Of a DNA stretch of 64,000 nucleotides, positions 37,559 to 47,566 are shown piece by piece. Position 1 is the first letter of the stretch. The number at the start of each line of letters is the position of its first letter. The translations under genes and the position numbers were made by a program. This DNA comes from Butyrivibrio sp. MB2005 (lineage in GTDB: Bacteria > Bacillota > Clostridia > Lachnospirales > Lachnospiraceae). The DNA is taken from positions 81,737 to 145,736 of the forward strand of contig NZ_AUJP01000016.1 in the NCBI RefSeq assembly GCF_000424285.1, given 5' to 3'. The notes under the pieces are model-generated. The model had not been told where the DNA came from and did no database searches. It worked only from the letters and a program-made list of their open reading frames with translations.

Positions 37559-38368
37559 TCAAAAGCTATGATCATATTTTTTGTGGAAAAGCTTAGCTGC
37601 CAGGAATGCAGCACCTTTCTTGAACCAGTTAACCTTCTCGATGTGAACACACGGAAGTTCAGCTATTTCTGATTCAGGAATAAATCCGTGCCTGACTTCA
37701 TAGTCCAACCATACATTAAAGATTATCTCTCCGATTCTTCCGATAAATCTTCCCTGATATGAGTCAAGGTCTCGGACTGAAGCCTTATTCTCCAGTTCGC
37801 CCAGTATGTCATAAAGCCAGGTACAGTATCTGTCCAGAATATCTCTTCTCATGATCAGCATATTAAACATGTGACCCGAAGTCTGCCCCATTACTCTATC
37901 GTAGGACTCCACATATTCAGGATATTTCTCCTTGATGATCTCATAAGTATCATCAAGCTGTTCCTTGTAGTGTGTATGCGCATAGTGAGACTCTATGGAC
38001 TCTATGTAGTATTTCCTCTTCTTTGGGACAACTACACTGTATTTCTGCATAAGGCGTCTTACCTCTTCTCCGCCCACAATCTGATCGAAGGGATCCAAGT
38101 CAGATCTGGCCTGAGGAGATGCAAAATATCTTCTGTAATGAACGAGTCCGATATAATCCGCATCAAGATTCTTCCAAGCCCAGTAAAGCCCAGTAAGCTC
38201 ACAGTATCTTGCATTCTTAACAGATATATTATCTCCCGTATTATCCTGAGTATATTCGGATATTACGGACTTTCTCAAAGAAGCCCCCACCTGAAGCGGC
38301 ATATATACCGGATCTTCAGGCATCCTATATTTAGTTGTAGTCGCAACAACTATCTTTATCTCAGACAT
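37559..38368 (-). CDS. DUF4422-family glycosyltransferase
   Basis: 269 residues, soluble. IKIVVATTTKY at the start, then GLYWAWKNLDADYIGLVHYRR and SHYAHTHYKEQLDDTYEII, match DUF4422 proteins. These occur in capsule and O-antigen clusters and are treated as glycosyltransferases; some are annotated as galactofuranosyl- or hexosyltransferases, but donors are mostly untested. GGGAGAGAG lies upstream of the ATG. The upstream gap of 58 bases is the longest within the minus-strand run and separates this module from the fucosyltransferase-family gene. Confidence 0.85.
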   Translation of the reverse strand: MSEIKIVVATTTKYRMPEDPVYMPLQVGASLRKSVISEYTQDNTGDNISVKNARYCELTGLYWAWKNLDADYIGLVHYRRYFASPQARSDLDPFDQIVGGEEVRRLMQKYSVVVPKKRKYYIESIESHYAHTHYKEQLDDTYEIIKEKYPEYVESYDRVMGQTSGHMFNMLIMRRDILDRYCTWLYDILGELENKASVRDLDSYQGRFIGRIGEIIFNVWLDYEVRHGFIPESEIAELPCVHIEKVNWFKKGAAFLAAKLFHKKYDHSF

Positions 38369-38426
38369 GAATAAAAAACTCTCTCCCAGTAGTACCCATT
38401 GTAAATTGCACTACAATCGTATTATT

Positions 38427-39341
38427 TTAACGTACTTTTCCATCCTTGTCTATTAAAATCCACCCCTTCCAGTAGTCATGCATAAGTTCAGGGTCGCAGG
38501 GCTGATTGTTTCTCATGGTAAAAGTTCGTATCATTTCCTTGTCTTTTCTGCCGTTTAATCTGGCTCCCCAAAATGAAAAAGTAGAATTTGCGCAGATATT
38601 CCCCCTGCAATGACTCATGAGCTGAATGTCCAGAAGCGAATACCTGCCTGTATTGTGATCAATAATGGTATATCTGTTCCTGGCAGCATATTTCTGTCTT
38701 GCGTATTCGGGATCATTTGTAAAAATATAAAAATGTGTATCAGGATTCTTTTCCATGAAATAATTCATAGCGCTTTCATAGTATTCATCTGTTGATATAC
38801 CGCCAAAAAGAGCTGCATTCTCAGGGTCTAAATAGTCTCCTCGCCTGATATGAACACTTACGCTCTCTCTTTGCTCCATCTCTTTCATTAAATCCAGATT
38901 ACGCTTATGAAGCTCCTCATCAGGATTTGCAGGAAAAACAAAAAGTTCTCGGAGCTCGTCCATAATATCGTCATAATACTTCTGGCAGGCAAAATAACCT
39001 TCTATATACTTATTCTTAAGCTCAAACACTTCCGGGTGATACATCTTTGATTCTGTGAATCTGACATTCATCCCGGGTAAAAGCTTTGATGCGACCTTCA
39101 TTACAACATTTCTGTCAAGGAAAGCCGCTCTCTCCTCCTTTGTACAAAGAGGAAGGGGAAGTCCCTCAAAATATCGGAGCTCTAATTCTCTCTTTGCCAG
39201 GACTCCCTTCTGACTATCCGCTTCAAACCAGGATGCATCAAGTCTTATATCATTATCCGCTCCGGCCTTTAGAAGTTTTCTGTAAAGTGCATACTGCTGC
39301 ATCTGGTTCCCAAGACCGCCGGCGATATTTATAATCAGCAT
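38427..39341 (-). CDS. GT11 alpha-1,2-fucosyltransferase family protein
   Basis: 304 residues. GGLGNQMQQYALYRK (8-22) and SVHIRRGDYLDPEN (about 161-174) are the GT11 motifs that bind GDP-fucose; NSTFSFWGARL near residue 252 is the third. GT11 enzymes add fucose in alpha-1,2 linkage, though bacterial members can use other GDP-sugars. The ATG lies two bases after the stop of the pyruvyltransferase gene. It is the first of three GT11-type genes in this window. No GDP-mannose dehydratase or fucose synthase gene is nearby, so the donor must come from elsewhere. Confidence 0.88.
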   Translation of the reverse strand: MLIINIAGGLGNQMQQYALYRKLLKAGADNDIRLDASWFEADSQKGVLAKRELELRYFEGLPLPLCTKEERAAFLDRNVVMKVASKLLPGMNVRFTESKMYHPEVFELKNKYIEGYFACQKYYDDIMDELRELFVFPANPDEELHKRNLDLMKEMEQRESVSVHIRRGDYLDPENAALFGGISTDEYYESAMNYFMEKNPDTHFYIFTNDPEYARQKYAARNRYTIIDHNTGRYSLLDIQLMSHCRGNICANSTFSFWGARLNGRKDKEMIRTFTMRNNQPCDPELMHDYWKGWILIDKDGKVR

Positions 39342-39343
39342 TC

Positions 39344-40582
39344 CTATACCTCATCCAAAAAGCTTACATTGCCTTTTGCTCTTTCCCTGATATCCGGCAT
39401 CTTGTCCTGCAGCGTCTTTCTGATACTGCTTCCATTTTCCATAATCCACTGGAATTTATTTAAAAGGTCATCCTTCTTCTCAAGAGACTGTACAGGAATT
39501 ACATAGTTTTCCTCTGTTCCAAAAAGATCTCTTGCTATTCCTCTGGATTTGACAGAATACCCAAGAACCAATGTAGGAACTGCCTGTGAGTAAGCCGCAA
39601 TTGTGGAATGGGTTCTTGCTCCCACGAAGGCTTCGCATTTGCCAATCACATATTTAAGCTCTCCTGCAGACATATCATCTATCAGTGTTATTCTGTCTGC
39701 AACAGGTGTTTTTTTATCTGTTCCTGCAAATTCGTTATAAAGCTTTGTAAGAGGTTCCCTGTCATCATTGCTGCTCCATACCACATGGGGAACGAGAGCA
39801 ATGCCATAGTCAGTGTTATTTATTATATAGCTTATCAGCTCCCTGTAATTATCAAGGGTTATGCCGGCGCTTGATTCCTTGCCTGCAGCCATAGGGCTTA
39901 CATTAAGTCCGATAACCTTCCTCTCGTTAAAGAGCTGAGGCAGATTCACCTTTACAGGATCAAGAACAAAGGCAGGATCAGGGCACAGCAAAAGAGCATC
40001 CTTATCCACACCTCCCTTAAGGAGTCCCTCGTAGGTGATGGTCTCTCTTGCGATTATCTTATCGTAGGCATTAAGGTCCAATATAAGTCCCGGTACAGTC
40101 TCCGGCTCAACAGAGCATCCCATAAGCACAGTCTTCATTCCAAGTCCGCGAAAAACATTATGAGATAACACCAGATCTTTGATGAGATCAGGATAACAAT
40201 AGTTATCACCGCCTATTGAAACTGCCACGTCTCCCTTTTTATAATTATAAGTTTTAAGTACATTCTTATATCTGTATCTGTAAAAGGATTCAGCGTCGCC
40301 TGTTATTTTTCTATAGCCATAGTAAAGCACATGGGCAATGAAATCCCTGTCTATATGTCTGTCCTCTACAAGCTTGCACTTATTTGTGGTAGCCAGGTTG
40401 CCAAGTCCATACATATCATCCTGGGTGATATCATTAGATGCTATAACAGGTGTATCATAATTACTCAGGGATGCATATCCGTCCATCAGCTTAAGCGTAC
40501 TTACTGCGATAGCCTCGCATCCATGATTGCCGCTTCCTGCGTGCATATAGAATAGCAATTGTTTTTTGTCTGTGTTACTCAT
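39344..40582 (-). CDS. Polysaccharide pyruvyltransferase family protein (second copy)
   Basis: 412 residues. HAGSGNHGCEAIAVST at the start and ARTHSTIAAYSQAVPTLVLG at about 320-340 match polysaccharide pyruvyltransferases (PF04230); RTHS takes the place of the SFHG signature. These enzymes transfer enolpyruvate from phosphoenolpyruvate to a sugar as a ketal. It differs much from the copy at 12143-13450 and lacks the ferredoxin/FrhB-like neighbour, so it probably acts on another sugar. It is packed three bases from the GT2 gene and two from the GT11 gene, which suggests all three modify one repeat. Confidence 0.85.
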   Translation of the reverse strand: MSNTDKKQLLFYMHAGSGNHGCEAIAVSTLKLMDGYASLSNYDTPVIASNDITQDDMYGLGNLATTNKCKLVEDRHIDRDFIAHVLYYGYRKITGDAESFYRYRYKNVLKTYNYKKGDVAVSIGGDNYCYPDLIKDLVLSHNVFRGLGMKTVLMGCSVEPETVPGLILDLNAYDKIIARETITYEGLLKGGVDKDALLLCPDPAFVLDPVKVNLPQLFNERKVIGLNVSPMAAGKESSAGITLDNYRELISYIINNTDYGIALVPHVVWSSNDDREPLTKLYNEFAGTDKKTPVADRITLIDDMSAGELKYVIGKCEAFVGARTHSTIAAYSQAVPTLVLGYSVKSRGIARDLFGTEENYVIPVQSLEKKDDLLNKFQWIMENGSSIRKTLQDKMPDIRERAKGNVSFLDEV

Positions 40583-40585
40583 CCG

Positions 40586-41587
40586 TTACCTTTTCCACTT
40601 TCCATAAAATCCAAGATAAGCTCTCCTGCTTATCTTAAAAAGTAAAACTTTCAGCTTGTAACCTGCTGATAGTCTGCCAAAGCCCTTTCCAAGTCGCTCT
40701 GCACTGTCAATCATCTCTCTGCAGGATATTAGCGCCATATTTATCAGATCCCTGTCAGCGCTTTCTTTTGATGCATCATCCATGCAGGCGATTTTACCTG
40801 CAACCAGCATTGCTGACATCATCTGAATCTCGGAGAGTCTGTCATAGGCGACTGTGCTGAATTTGTGACCGCTTCCTTTAAGGAGCTTTTCGGCTTCTCT
40901 CCAACAGGTCAGCTGATCTAAATAACTCTCCTTAAAGCTCTTTTTCATGGCTCCCTGATCGTTATCAAGATAGTCATACAAAACAGGTGTTACAAATGCT
41001 GCTATAGTCGCATCGCCTGTTTTTAATGCCAGCTCTGTAAGAAAGAGCATATCCTCTCCTATAGTGAGGCCCTCTTTGAATTTAACACCGGCTGTTTTTA
41101 CCGCCTCTGCAAGAAAAAACTTTCCCCATACGTGAGTATCTCTGTAGAGAATTGCTTTTTCGATGTAATCATAACCGCTGAGGGCACTTTCAAAGTTGCC
41201 CTCCATCATGTCTGCTATCGGTGCATTTGAAGACTTCGCTGTTTCAAAGAGCTTTTGAATATACTCCTTCTGAACCGTATCATCTGAATCCACAAAGGAA
41301 ATATATCTGCCCTCTGCGCGTTTCATTCCCACATTCCTTGCGTGGGATACGCCAAAATTCTTCGTATGAACTACAATCAAAGTCTCGCCACTTAGCCTGT
41401 CACATAAATCAGAGCTTCCATCTGATGATCCATCATCCACCAGGATAATCTGAGAAGCTCCATGCAAATTATTTACTTCTTCCCAGTATGACAGCGCTTC
41501 CCTGACAGAAGATACACACTTCTCCAGGGATTCAATAGCCTGATAGACGGGTATTATTATACTTATCTCAATACTCTGTCCATTCAT
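40586..41587 (-). CDS. GT2 family glycosyltransferase
   Basis: 333 residues from the preferred ATG at 41587, which has GGAG nine bases upstream; an in-frame ATG at 41620 has no site. EISIIIPVYQAIESLEKC starts a GT2 (GT-A fold) domain, with VDDGSSDGSSD and ISFVDSDDTVQ giving the nucleotide and metal contacts. The last ~60 residues are basic and hydrophobic (YKLKVLLFKISRRAYLGFYG), consistent with membrane contact. The start lies inside the end of the DUF6056-like gene (20-base overlap). Donor and acceptor cannot be told from sequence. Confidence 0.87.
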   Translation of the reverse strand: MNGQSIEISIIIPVYQAIESLEKCVSSVREALSYWEEVNNLHGASQIILVDDGSSDGSSDLCDRLSGETLIVVHTKNFGVSHARNVGMKRAEGRYISFVDSDDTVQKEYIQKLFETAKSSNAPIADMMEGNFESALSGYDYIEKAILYRDTHVWGKFFLAEAVKTAGVKFKEGLTIGEDMLFLTELALKTGDATIAAFVTPVLYDYLDNDQGAMKKSFKESYLDQLTCWREAEKLLKGSGHKFSTVAYDRLSEIQMMSAMLVAGKIACMDDASKESADRDLINMALISCREMIDSAERLGKGFGRLSAGYKLKVLLFKISRRAYLGFYGKWKR

Positions 41588-42968
41588 CTCTGTCCACTCC
41601 AACAAGTGTATTAAAGCCATAATACTCTGCCATCATAACATTTACCCAGTACTGCCAGTCCTCGGTAATATCGCAGTCATAGGCAGATGAGTATTTGGTC
41701 TCAAACTGTGGTCTAAGCTTAGGCACAACCACATCCTTTTCCCCGGTCTTGGCATATTCCTCAAGATATGCATATCTTTCCTGCTCTTCTCTGTATATCC
41801 TGGCAAGACTTGCGCCGCTTGAAAGATAAGTAAAAAACATGTAAAGGCAGGCAATATAAATAACGGACCTACGTATAACCTCTGTCCAGTCAGGACCGTC
41901 ATAGGTATAATTAAAGGCCTGCACTACAGCGATTATGAGGAAAATACCCGCACCAAAAAGCGCTCTGCTCTGCGGAGTAACAGTCAGCACAAGGCTATAG
42001 GTGGTAATAAGAGAAAGAGCTGCAAATAAGAGCACATCATATATCTGCTCAAAGCTTTTCCCGTATACCCTCAAAAATACAATCAGAACTATCAGCACCG
42101 CCAGAAGAACAAACATCTCATCCCTTACAACAAGTGTGATATTTAAAAATCTTGCAGCCATGCCCAAAATACCGCTATGAAGTTCCTCTCTGTATGCAGC
42201 TCTAAGCGCATTACCGGGAGCAAGAACCATCATTGCCAAACCTGCTATATTTCCAAGTATGGCAAAGATCATCCATATCTTTACTTTTTTCTCCTTTTTG
42301 TAATACAGGTATGTAAAGAACAATATGAACAAAAGACATCCACCGCTGGTGTTCTCATTGCACCATCCCGCAATGATTCCGAATACGAAAAGTCCAATAG
42401 CCTTAAGATAAGCCTTATCATCAGCTCCGCCTTCCAAGAGCTTTTCAACATTTTTTCTAAAACAGGTCATAAAGCCCAGAATTATTGTGGTGGTCAAAAG
42501 ATAGTTGCAGGCTCCGGTCTCCCAAAGAATGGTCTGAGCAAAGGATATTCCAAAAATCCAAAGGAGCAAAACTATAAGCACATAGCCCAAAACATCATAT
42601 TTAGTTTTTCTGCGAATATTACTGTAGATAAGACGAGTCAGCACTGTAAAAGCGCAGGCTGCAAGAATATTGAAAAAGATCCTGTTTCCTGACAGAAAAT
42701 GATAATCGATATACATGATGATGCGGGCCATAAGATGGGCCACGGAGCGTCCGGTCCAGCGAAGATACTGGGCCTTCTCCTGAGCAAAAAGGTCAAAAAA
42801 TGAACCTGCCTTTTTTACCTCAGATAAATATCCCATATCATCCATCATCATCGGAGTGAGAAATTCATATATAAGAATAGAGATAAAGCAAAGTATTGTA
42901 GCAGCATTAAAAAGACCGGCAGATACACCCATCTTTTCTTTCTTTTTCATTTCTGAATTTGCTGCCAT
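41568..42968 (-). CDS. DUF6056-like polytopic membrane protein
   Basis: 466 residues with about ten membrane segments. The first outside loop has FLTPMMMDDMGYLSE and YLRWTGRSVAHLMAR, motifs typical of DUF6056 proteins in Lachnospiraceae and Streptococcaceae glycan clusters. The paired Asp residues sit where GT-C enzymes keep their catalytic base, and remote relation to GT-C is assumed. A short outside C-terminal tail (about 400-466) ends the protein. It lies between two GT2 genes and overlaps the downstream one. A polyprenyl-phosphate-sugar-dependent side-chain transferase is a fair guess. Confidence 0.75.
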   Translation of the reverse strand: MAANSEMKKKEKMGVSAGLFNAATILCFISILIYEFLTPMMMDDMGYLSEVKKAGSFFDLFAQEKAQYLRWTGRSVAHLMARIIMYIDYHFLSGNRIFFNILAACAFTVLTRLIYSNIRRKTKYDVLGYVLIVLLLWIFGISFAQTILWETGACNYLLTTTIILGFMTCFRKNVEKLLEGGADDKAYLKAIGLFVFGIIAGWCNENTSGGCLLFILFFTYLYYKKEKKVKIWMIFAILGNIAGLAMMVLAPGNALRAAYREELHSGILGMAARFLNITLVVRDEMFVLLAVLIVLIVFLRVYGKSFEQIYDVLLFAALSLITTYSLVLTVTPQSRALFGAGIFLIIAVVQAFNYTYDGPDWTEVIRRSVIYIACLYMFFTYLSSGASLARIYREEQERYAYLEEYAKTGEKDVVVPKLRPQFETKYSSAYDCDITEDWQYWVNVMMAEYYGFNTLVGVDRDEWTEY

Positions 42969-42991
42969 TTACCTGCTCCCCCAAACAAACA

Positions 42992-44002
42992 TTATCTAAA
43001 TCTGAATCCGGTCTCAACGACAAAGGCCATAAACCTTCCCGGATGTCTCATTAATAAATATAATAAATGATTAACCTTGTTTTTTACAACAAGAGGTGTT
43101 TTCATAACCCGTGCCTTGATATTGTAATCGGAAAGCAGCTTAAGGATTCTTCCCGTAGTGTCAGGAGCACTGTTCTTTAATTCATTCTTTATCTGGAACA
43201 TGAAAAGAAAAAGATTTTCTTTTTCAATAAGCTCTTCTGCATCAGGACCATCGTATTTATCAGCAAAGACTTTTCTGACTGCATCCATAAGATATTCAAT
43301 ATTATCATTCAGTCCTGCATCATACCCATGTGCCATGGACTCATCATTGTAGTAATAATGATAATAGCACGCATCCTTCATAACATAGATACGAGTTGCA
43401 TCGAGAATTGCAGGGAGCATTATGTTCATATCCTCCCCCATTCTGATACGCTTATCACAATATCCCATATTATCTGTAATAAGCTCTCTGCTGGTGAGCT
43501 TCATACATCTGGACATTGTGATGATCCTGTTCTCATTGCCAAGGATTCTTTTCTTTATCTCTTTGTCCAGGGTTTCTCCTGTGTATTCACCCGGAGCTGC
43601 TCCATGATAAATAGGATCAAGCTTTCCGTTGTCATGCTCAAAAAGGCAGTTGCTGCAGATAATCTCTCCCTTACCACGGATATACGATGCCATGTCAGAA
43701 ATCATCTCGTTTTCTATCCAGTCATCGCTATCTACAAAACACAGATATGCTCCGGTAGATATCTCTACTCCTGCCATCCAAGCGCTCATGAGGCCGCCGT
43801 TTTCTTTATGTATAACTCTTATTCTGTCATCGCGGGCTGCAAATTCATCGCACATAGCGCCGCTCCTGTCCTTGGAGCCATCGTCAACAAGTATTATCTC
43901 CAGATTCTCGTAAGTCTGGTTGATAATACTATTTACGCACTTATTAAGATAAGCCTCTGCTCCATACACAGGCACAATGACACTTATGAGCTCTTTTGCC
44001 AT
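42992..44002 (-). CDS. GT2 family glycosyltransferase
   Basis: 336 residues. LISVIVPVYGAEAYLNKCV and ILVDDGSKDRSGAMCDE (residues 5-51) begin a GT-A fold; CFVDSDDWIE holds the metal-binding DxD. The C-terminal ~60 residues are basic (LLYLLMRHPGRFMAF), probably lying on the membrane. GGGAGG precedes the ATG by about 13 bases. It follows the initiating phosphotransferase gene by 28 bases, so it is a candidate for the second sugar on the lipid-linked repeat. Confidence 0.88.
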   Translation of the reverse strand: MAKELISVIVPVYGAEAYLNKCVNSIINQTYENLEIILVDDGSKDRSGAMCDEFAARDDRIRVIHKENGGLMSAWMAGVEISTGAYLCFVDSDDWIENEMISDMASYIRGKGEIICSNCLFEHDNGKLDPIYHGAAPGEYTGETLDKEIKKRILGNENRIITMSRCMKLTSRELITDNMGYCDKRIRMGEDMNIMLPAILDATRIYVMKDACYYHYYYNDESMAHGYDAGLNDNIEYLMDAVRKVFADKYDGPDAEELIEKENLFLFMFQIKNELKNSAPDTTGRILKLLSDYNIKARVMKTPLVVKNKVNHLLYLLMRHPGRFMAFVVETGFRFR

Positions 44003-44030
44003 ATATATTATATTTCCTCCCGGTAAAAGA

Positions 44031-45440
44031 TTATTCTGCGCCTCTTCCGAACAATACTACTCCCACGGTCTTAATAAGAATTCTTATATCAAGCGCAAGG
44101 GACCAGTTATCAATATACTGAAGGTCAAGCTTAACAACATCATCAAAATCATCGATATCGCTTCTTCCGCTGACCTGCCACATACCGGTAAGTCCTGGCG
44201 TCATACTGATTCTTCTGCGATAATACTGATTATATTCCTCAAATTCCTTCTCAGTGGGCGGTCTTGTTCCAACAAGGCTCATGTCACCCTTAAGAATATT
44301 CCAGAACTGAGGAAGCTCGTCGATACTGGTCTTTCTGATAAAAGAGCCAACCTTGGTAACTCTGGGATCATCCTTCATCTTGAACATAAGACCACTCATC
44401 TCATTCTGATCCTGAAGCTCTTCCTTGATCTTCTCAGCATCAGTACGCATACTTCTGAATTTATAGATTCTAAAGCGTCTTCCGTTTCTGCCGATCCTGA
44501 CCTGTGAAAAGAATACCGGGCCCGGAGAATCAAGCTTAATTGCCAGAGCAACAAAAGGAGTGACTACAGCAGTAATCGCAAGTCCCACAATAGCACCGGT
44601 AATATCCATGGCTCTCTTTAAGATAAGAGCTCTGTAGCGTCCTGTTCCGTTTATATAAGATACAACTGAATAGGTTCCAAAGGTTCCCACCTCTGTACTT
44701 CCTGAAATACCGGGAAGTTCTATACAATAGTGAACTGTAACGCCCATATCTCCCAAAGCTTCTATCATATCATTAAGAGCTTTTTGGGAAATATTCGGAG
44801 TATGTATGAACACCTCGTCAAGAGGAATAGATGTAACCTTCTCTATGAAATCGTCTTTGTTTGAAATGACTTCTACTCCTCTTATAACCTCTCCTGTCAT
44901 ATCCTCATCAAGACACACTGCACCTACTATTGAATAGTTGATCTCAATTCTGTGCTGAAGATGCCTGATGGTTGACATGAGATTCTCTTTTTCAGACAGC
45001 ACCAAAAGTTTAACCGCTGAATCTCCGCTCTTCCAATAGGTTTTCAGCATACTTCTGAAAAGCTGGTGAAACAAAAGTGTCATCAGATAATCTATGATTC
45101 CAAAATAGAACATAACAAGACGTGAAAACTGTTCTGCCAGCTGCAATCCATATGCGATTGCAATTGTTCCGATAATTAAAGCAATCTCATATTTGAAAAC
45201 AGCTGTACCTTCACGCCAAACCGTTCTTTTAATAAAATCTCTGTTGTAATCAAGTGCGAAGTTGTATACGGTACCAACAAGTATCAGCACGATACAGATA
45301 TAGAAATGGGTAGACTTATCCCTCATATCTCTGAAGTTAAAATATCTGACATAGGTCGCAATAACAAATGATAGTCCTATTGCGATCATATCTATTCCCC
45401 AAAGTAGATACGTCAATAAATACTTATCTTTCCCCTGCAT
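44031..45440 (-). CDS. WbaP/CpsE-type polyprenyl-phosphate sugar phosphotransferase
   Basis: 469 residues. Four or five N-terminal membrane segments (1-130) and a Rossmann-like middle part (140-245) precede the catalytic domain: KRAMDITGAIVGLAIT (membrane re-entrant helix), SPGPVFFSQVRIGRNG, FRIYKFRSM, the acid pair D374-E375 in SIDELPQFW, and LVGTRPP. MTPGLTGMWQVSGRSD closes it. This large-type enzyme moves a sugar-1-phosphate from a UDP-sugar to undecaprenyl phosphate and starts repeat assembly. It is the only initiating enzyme in the window. The first sugar is likely glucose or galactose by family precedent. It overlaps the Wzy-like gene by 17 bases. Confidence 0.93.
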   Translation of the reverse strand: MQGKDKYLLTYLLWGIDMIAIGLSFVIATYVRYFNFRDMRDKSTHFYICIVLILVGTVYNFALDYNRDFIKRTVWREGTAVFKYEIALIIGTIAIAYGLQLAEQFSRLVMFYFGIIDYLMTLLFHQLFRSMLKTYWKSGDSAVKLLVLSEKENLMSTIRHLQHRIEINYSIVGAVCLDEDMTGEVIRGVEVISNKDDFIEKVTSIPLDEVFIHTPNISQKALNDMIEALGDMGVTVHYCIELPGISGSTEVGTFGTYSVVSYINGTGRYRALILKRAMDITGAIVGLAITAVVTPFVALAIKLDSPGPVFFSQVRIGRNGRRFRIYKFRSMRTDAEKIKEELQDQNEMSGLMFKMKDDPRVTKVGSFIRKTSIDELPQFWNILKGDMSLVGTRPPTEKEFEEYNQYYRRRISMTPGLTGMWQVSGRSDIDDFDDVVKLDLQYIDNWSLALDIRILIKTVGVVLFGRGAE

Positions 45441-46608
45441 CTTTTTCCTCCCGACATGCTAAGAATATGTAAGCCCCCCAAATCATAAGCATGAAATTCC
45501 TGCCGATATATGACGAAACATACGTCGCCTCTACTATTGTATATAAAAACATCGAAACAAGCATCACAAAAGTGTCGTAATCCTTTTGTCTGTACATTCT
45601 GTAAAGCAGAATAAAAAGAATCACTGTCACGATGATACCTGGTATTATTCCATACCAGTAAAACAGCCTAACCCATCCCATATCAAAATACGTCTCACCG
45701 CTGTTGGAATCTCCAAACAACGTCCAGCTTGAAATCGTACCCTTATGTTCAGGTGTGTTCCCATAAAAAGCTATAATACGTCCGGTAAGCATCCTGTCAA
45801 TTGCTGCAGAAAAACTGAAGGGATTTTCGAAAGCATACTGACTTACAGCTGCTGCAACAACAGATAAAACTACAGACAATCCGCTTACAGCAACGCCAAT
45901 AGCATAATAAATCCCCGGCTTCTCATCATCTGATAAAAGCGACGGAATAAGACCTATCAACATAAATATGGTTATAAAAAAACCGGTCTTTGAATCCGTA
46001 AAAACAAACAGCAATATATTCAGTACAAGGATTATACTGCCTGCTATCTTCCTCTTTTTCCTGCTTTCATCCTTAAGGAGATACATCACAAGCATGGACA
46101 GAGCAAACAATACACTGTGAACCGTATTGGGATGCCCAAATCCAAAGGAATACCTGGTCTCAGTTCCAACTGACCTTCCAAAATAATCCGTGATGCTTAT
46201 ATTGCCGTAAATTCCTGTAAGTGCTGCCACAAAGATAGCCGCATATCCGATAAAGCTTACTGTAAAAAAGTAGTTAAGGGCCTTTTTAATATTCACTCCC
46301 TTACAGGAAATCACAAACATCGACACTCTTAGAAGATCATTGTTCCCACATACCCTGTAGCAAAAAAATGTAAAAACTGCGGTTATGCATATTGCAATCC
46401 ACTCTTTTGCAGAATACTCCGTCAGCAGAATAACCACCATTGTCATCAGAAATGTAGCCCTGAAAACATAACTTGGAGTAGACAGCGGCAGATCGCTTCT
46501 CTCATAAATCGCCATAAGAAGTTCTGTGGTAAGCATCAGATAAAATACAAAATTCCTGATGGGCGAAAACCGCGATATAAAGTTATTATATCTTGAAGTA
46601 ATACTCAT
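45424..46608 (-). CDS. Wzy-like O-antigen/capsule polymerase
   Basis: 394 residues with about ten membrane segments and few charged stretches. One large outside loop (about 245-310) holds RMLTGRIIAFYGNTPEHKG and GETYFDMGWVRLFYWYGII, the kind of Arg-bearing loop typical of Wzy polymerases. FGFGHPNTVHSVLFAL lies in the middle. Sequence conservation in this family is low, so the call rests on topology, the loop motifs and the next-door initiating phosphotransferase, with which it overlaps by 17 bases. It would join lipid-linked repeats on the outer face. No chain-length regulator (Wzz) and no Wzx were found. Confidence 0.78.
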   Translation of the reverse strand: MSITSRYNNFISRFSPIRNFVFYLMLTTELLMAIYERSDLPLSTPSYVFRATFLMTMVVILLTEYSAKEWIAICITAVFTFFCYRVCGNNDLLRVSMFVISCKGVNIKKALNYFFTVSFIGYAAIFVAALTGIYGNISITDYFGRSVGTETRYSFGFGHPNTVHSVLFALSMLVMYLLKDESRKKRKIAGSIILVLNILLFVFTDSKTGFFITIFMLIGLIPSLLSDDEKPGIYYAIGVAVSGLSVVLSVVAAAVSQYAFENPFSFSAAIDRMLTGRIIAFYGNTPEHKGTISSWTLFGDSNSGETYFDMGWVRLFYWYGIIPGIIVTVILFILLYRMYRQKDYDTFVMLVSMFLYTIVEATYVSSYIGRNFMLMIWGAYIFLACREEKDAGER

Positions 46609-46615
46609 AAACCGC

Positions 46616-47566
46616 CTATCTATGCCTCAGAGTCCTTAAAATTTTGTGGTATGCCTTTCTGCAAAATCTTCCAACTGTAATATCAAACTTATGGGTAAAT
46701 CTCATAAAAGGTGTAATCACCGGCATATACAGATGTCTGTACTCATCGAGATGTTCTCTCAAATATCCGGGATAGGTTTCATCCACTTCAACTCTTGTAA
46801 ATCGGGCATCTCTTCCAAAAATATCTCTTCCAAGGATCAGATGATCCATGGTCTCAGCCAGAACCTCTCTGTCGTTATACTCCTGGTGGGCCGCAGCCTT
46901 AACCTTAACACCGATCCTTTTTACAGGATTGGATTCCTTGTAGCCGCCCATATATCCAAAATGCCAGCCTCCGTTAGCTACTCTTACAGATCGCTCATCT
47001 GTAGGCGGTACCAGATCTCGAAGTCTTACTATTCCTTCAGAAGGGATATTTTCTATATTGCAGACCTTGGTTCCAAGCCATTTCCTCTCGGAAACAGGTA
47101 TCTCCGGGAATTCTCCCGTGATAGATAAAAGCTTACCCGATGACTCCTCCATATTCAGGAACGCATAAAAATTCCTCTGGGCAAGATGATAAACTAAAGT
47201 CTTATCAAAGTGCTCTATTATCTCTGTAAGCACCTTGGGATTAGGAATCTCGTCGCAGTCTCCAAATATTATCACATCCTCAGGAGTTGCATCCTTAAGT
47301 CCCTGCAATAAATGGTTCTTCTGAAAATAGTCCCTTTCATGGGTTACCTCAAAATCCTTATCTTCAGAAACCACGATATATTCAATCTTATCAAGGAATT
47401 TTGCAAACTTCTCTTTGTTCTTTTCAAAGCAAAGCTCCTTTGGCTGCCCTGAAAAGGTGGTTGTTGCTTCCTCGATTATAAACTTGTCCACGTAAGGGTC
47501 AAGTACATTCAGACGAAGTTGCAGTATATCTATTTCATTAAAAAAAGGTATCAGATCATAGACCAT
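46616..47566 (-). CDS. GT17-family glycosyltransferase
   Basis: 316 residues. MVYDLIPFFNEIDILQLRLN at the start, EEATTTFSGQPKEL, and IIFGDCDEIPNP (about residue 100, with the DxD-type motif) match family GT17. The family is named for eukaryotic N-acetylglucosaminyltransferase III, and bacterial members occur in capsule clusters. It overlaps the DUF5672-like gene by 11 bases and precedes the Wzy-like gene by seven bases, so it is made with the repeat-assembly enzymes. The sugar donor is not predictable beyond a possible UDP-GlcNAc. Confidence 0.85.
   Translation of the reverse strand: MVYDLIPFFNEIDILQLRLNVLDPYVDKFIIEEATTTFSGQPKELCFEKNKEKFAKFLDKIEYIVVSEDKDFEVTHERDYFQKNHLLQGLKDATPEDVIIFGDCDEIPNPKVLTEIIEHFDKTLVYHLAQRNFYAFLNMEESSGKLLSITGEFPEIPVSERKWLGTKVCNIENIPSEGIVRLRDLVPPTDERSVRVANGGWHFGYMGGYKESNPVKRIGVKVKAAAHQEYNDREVLAETMDHLILGRDIFGRDARFTRVEVDETYPGYLREHLDEYRHLYMPVITPFMRFTHKFDITVGRFCRKAYHKILRTLRHR

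Noticed and set aside
43328..44026. Plus-strand frame of 232 codons antisense to the GT2 gene
   Set aside because: The GT2 motifs on the minus strand are unambiguous; the antisense frame shows no recognisable domain or start signal.
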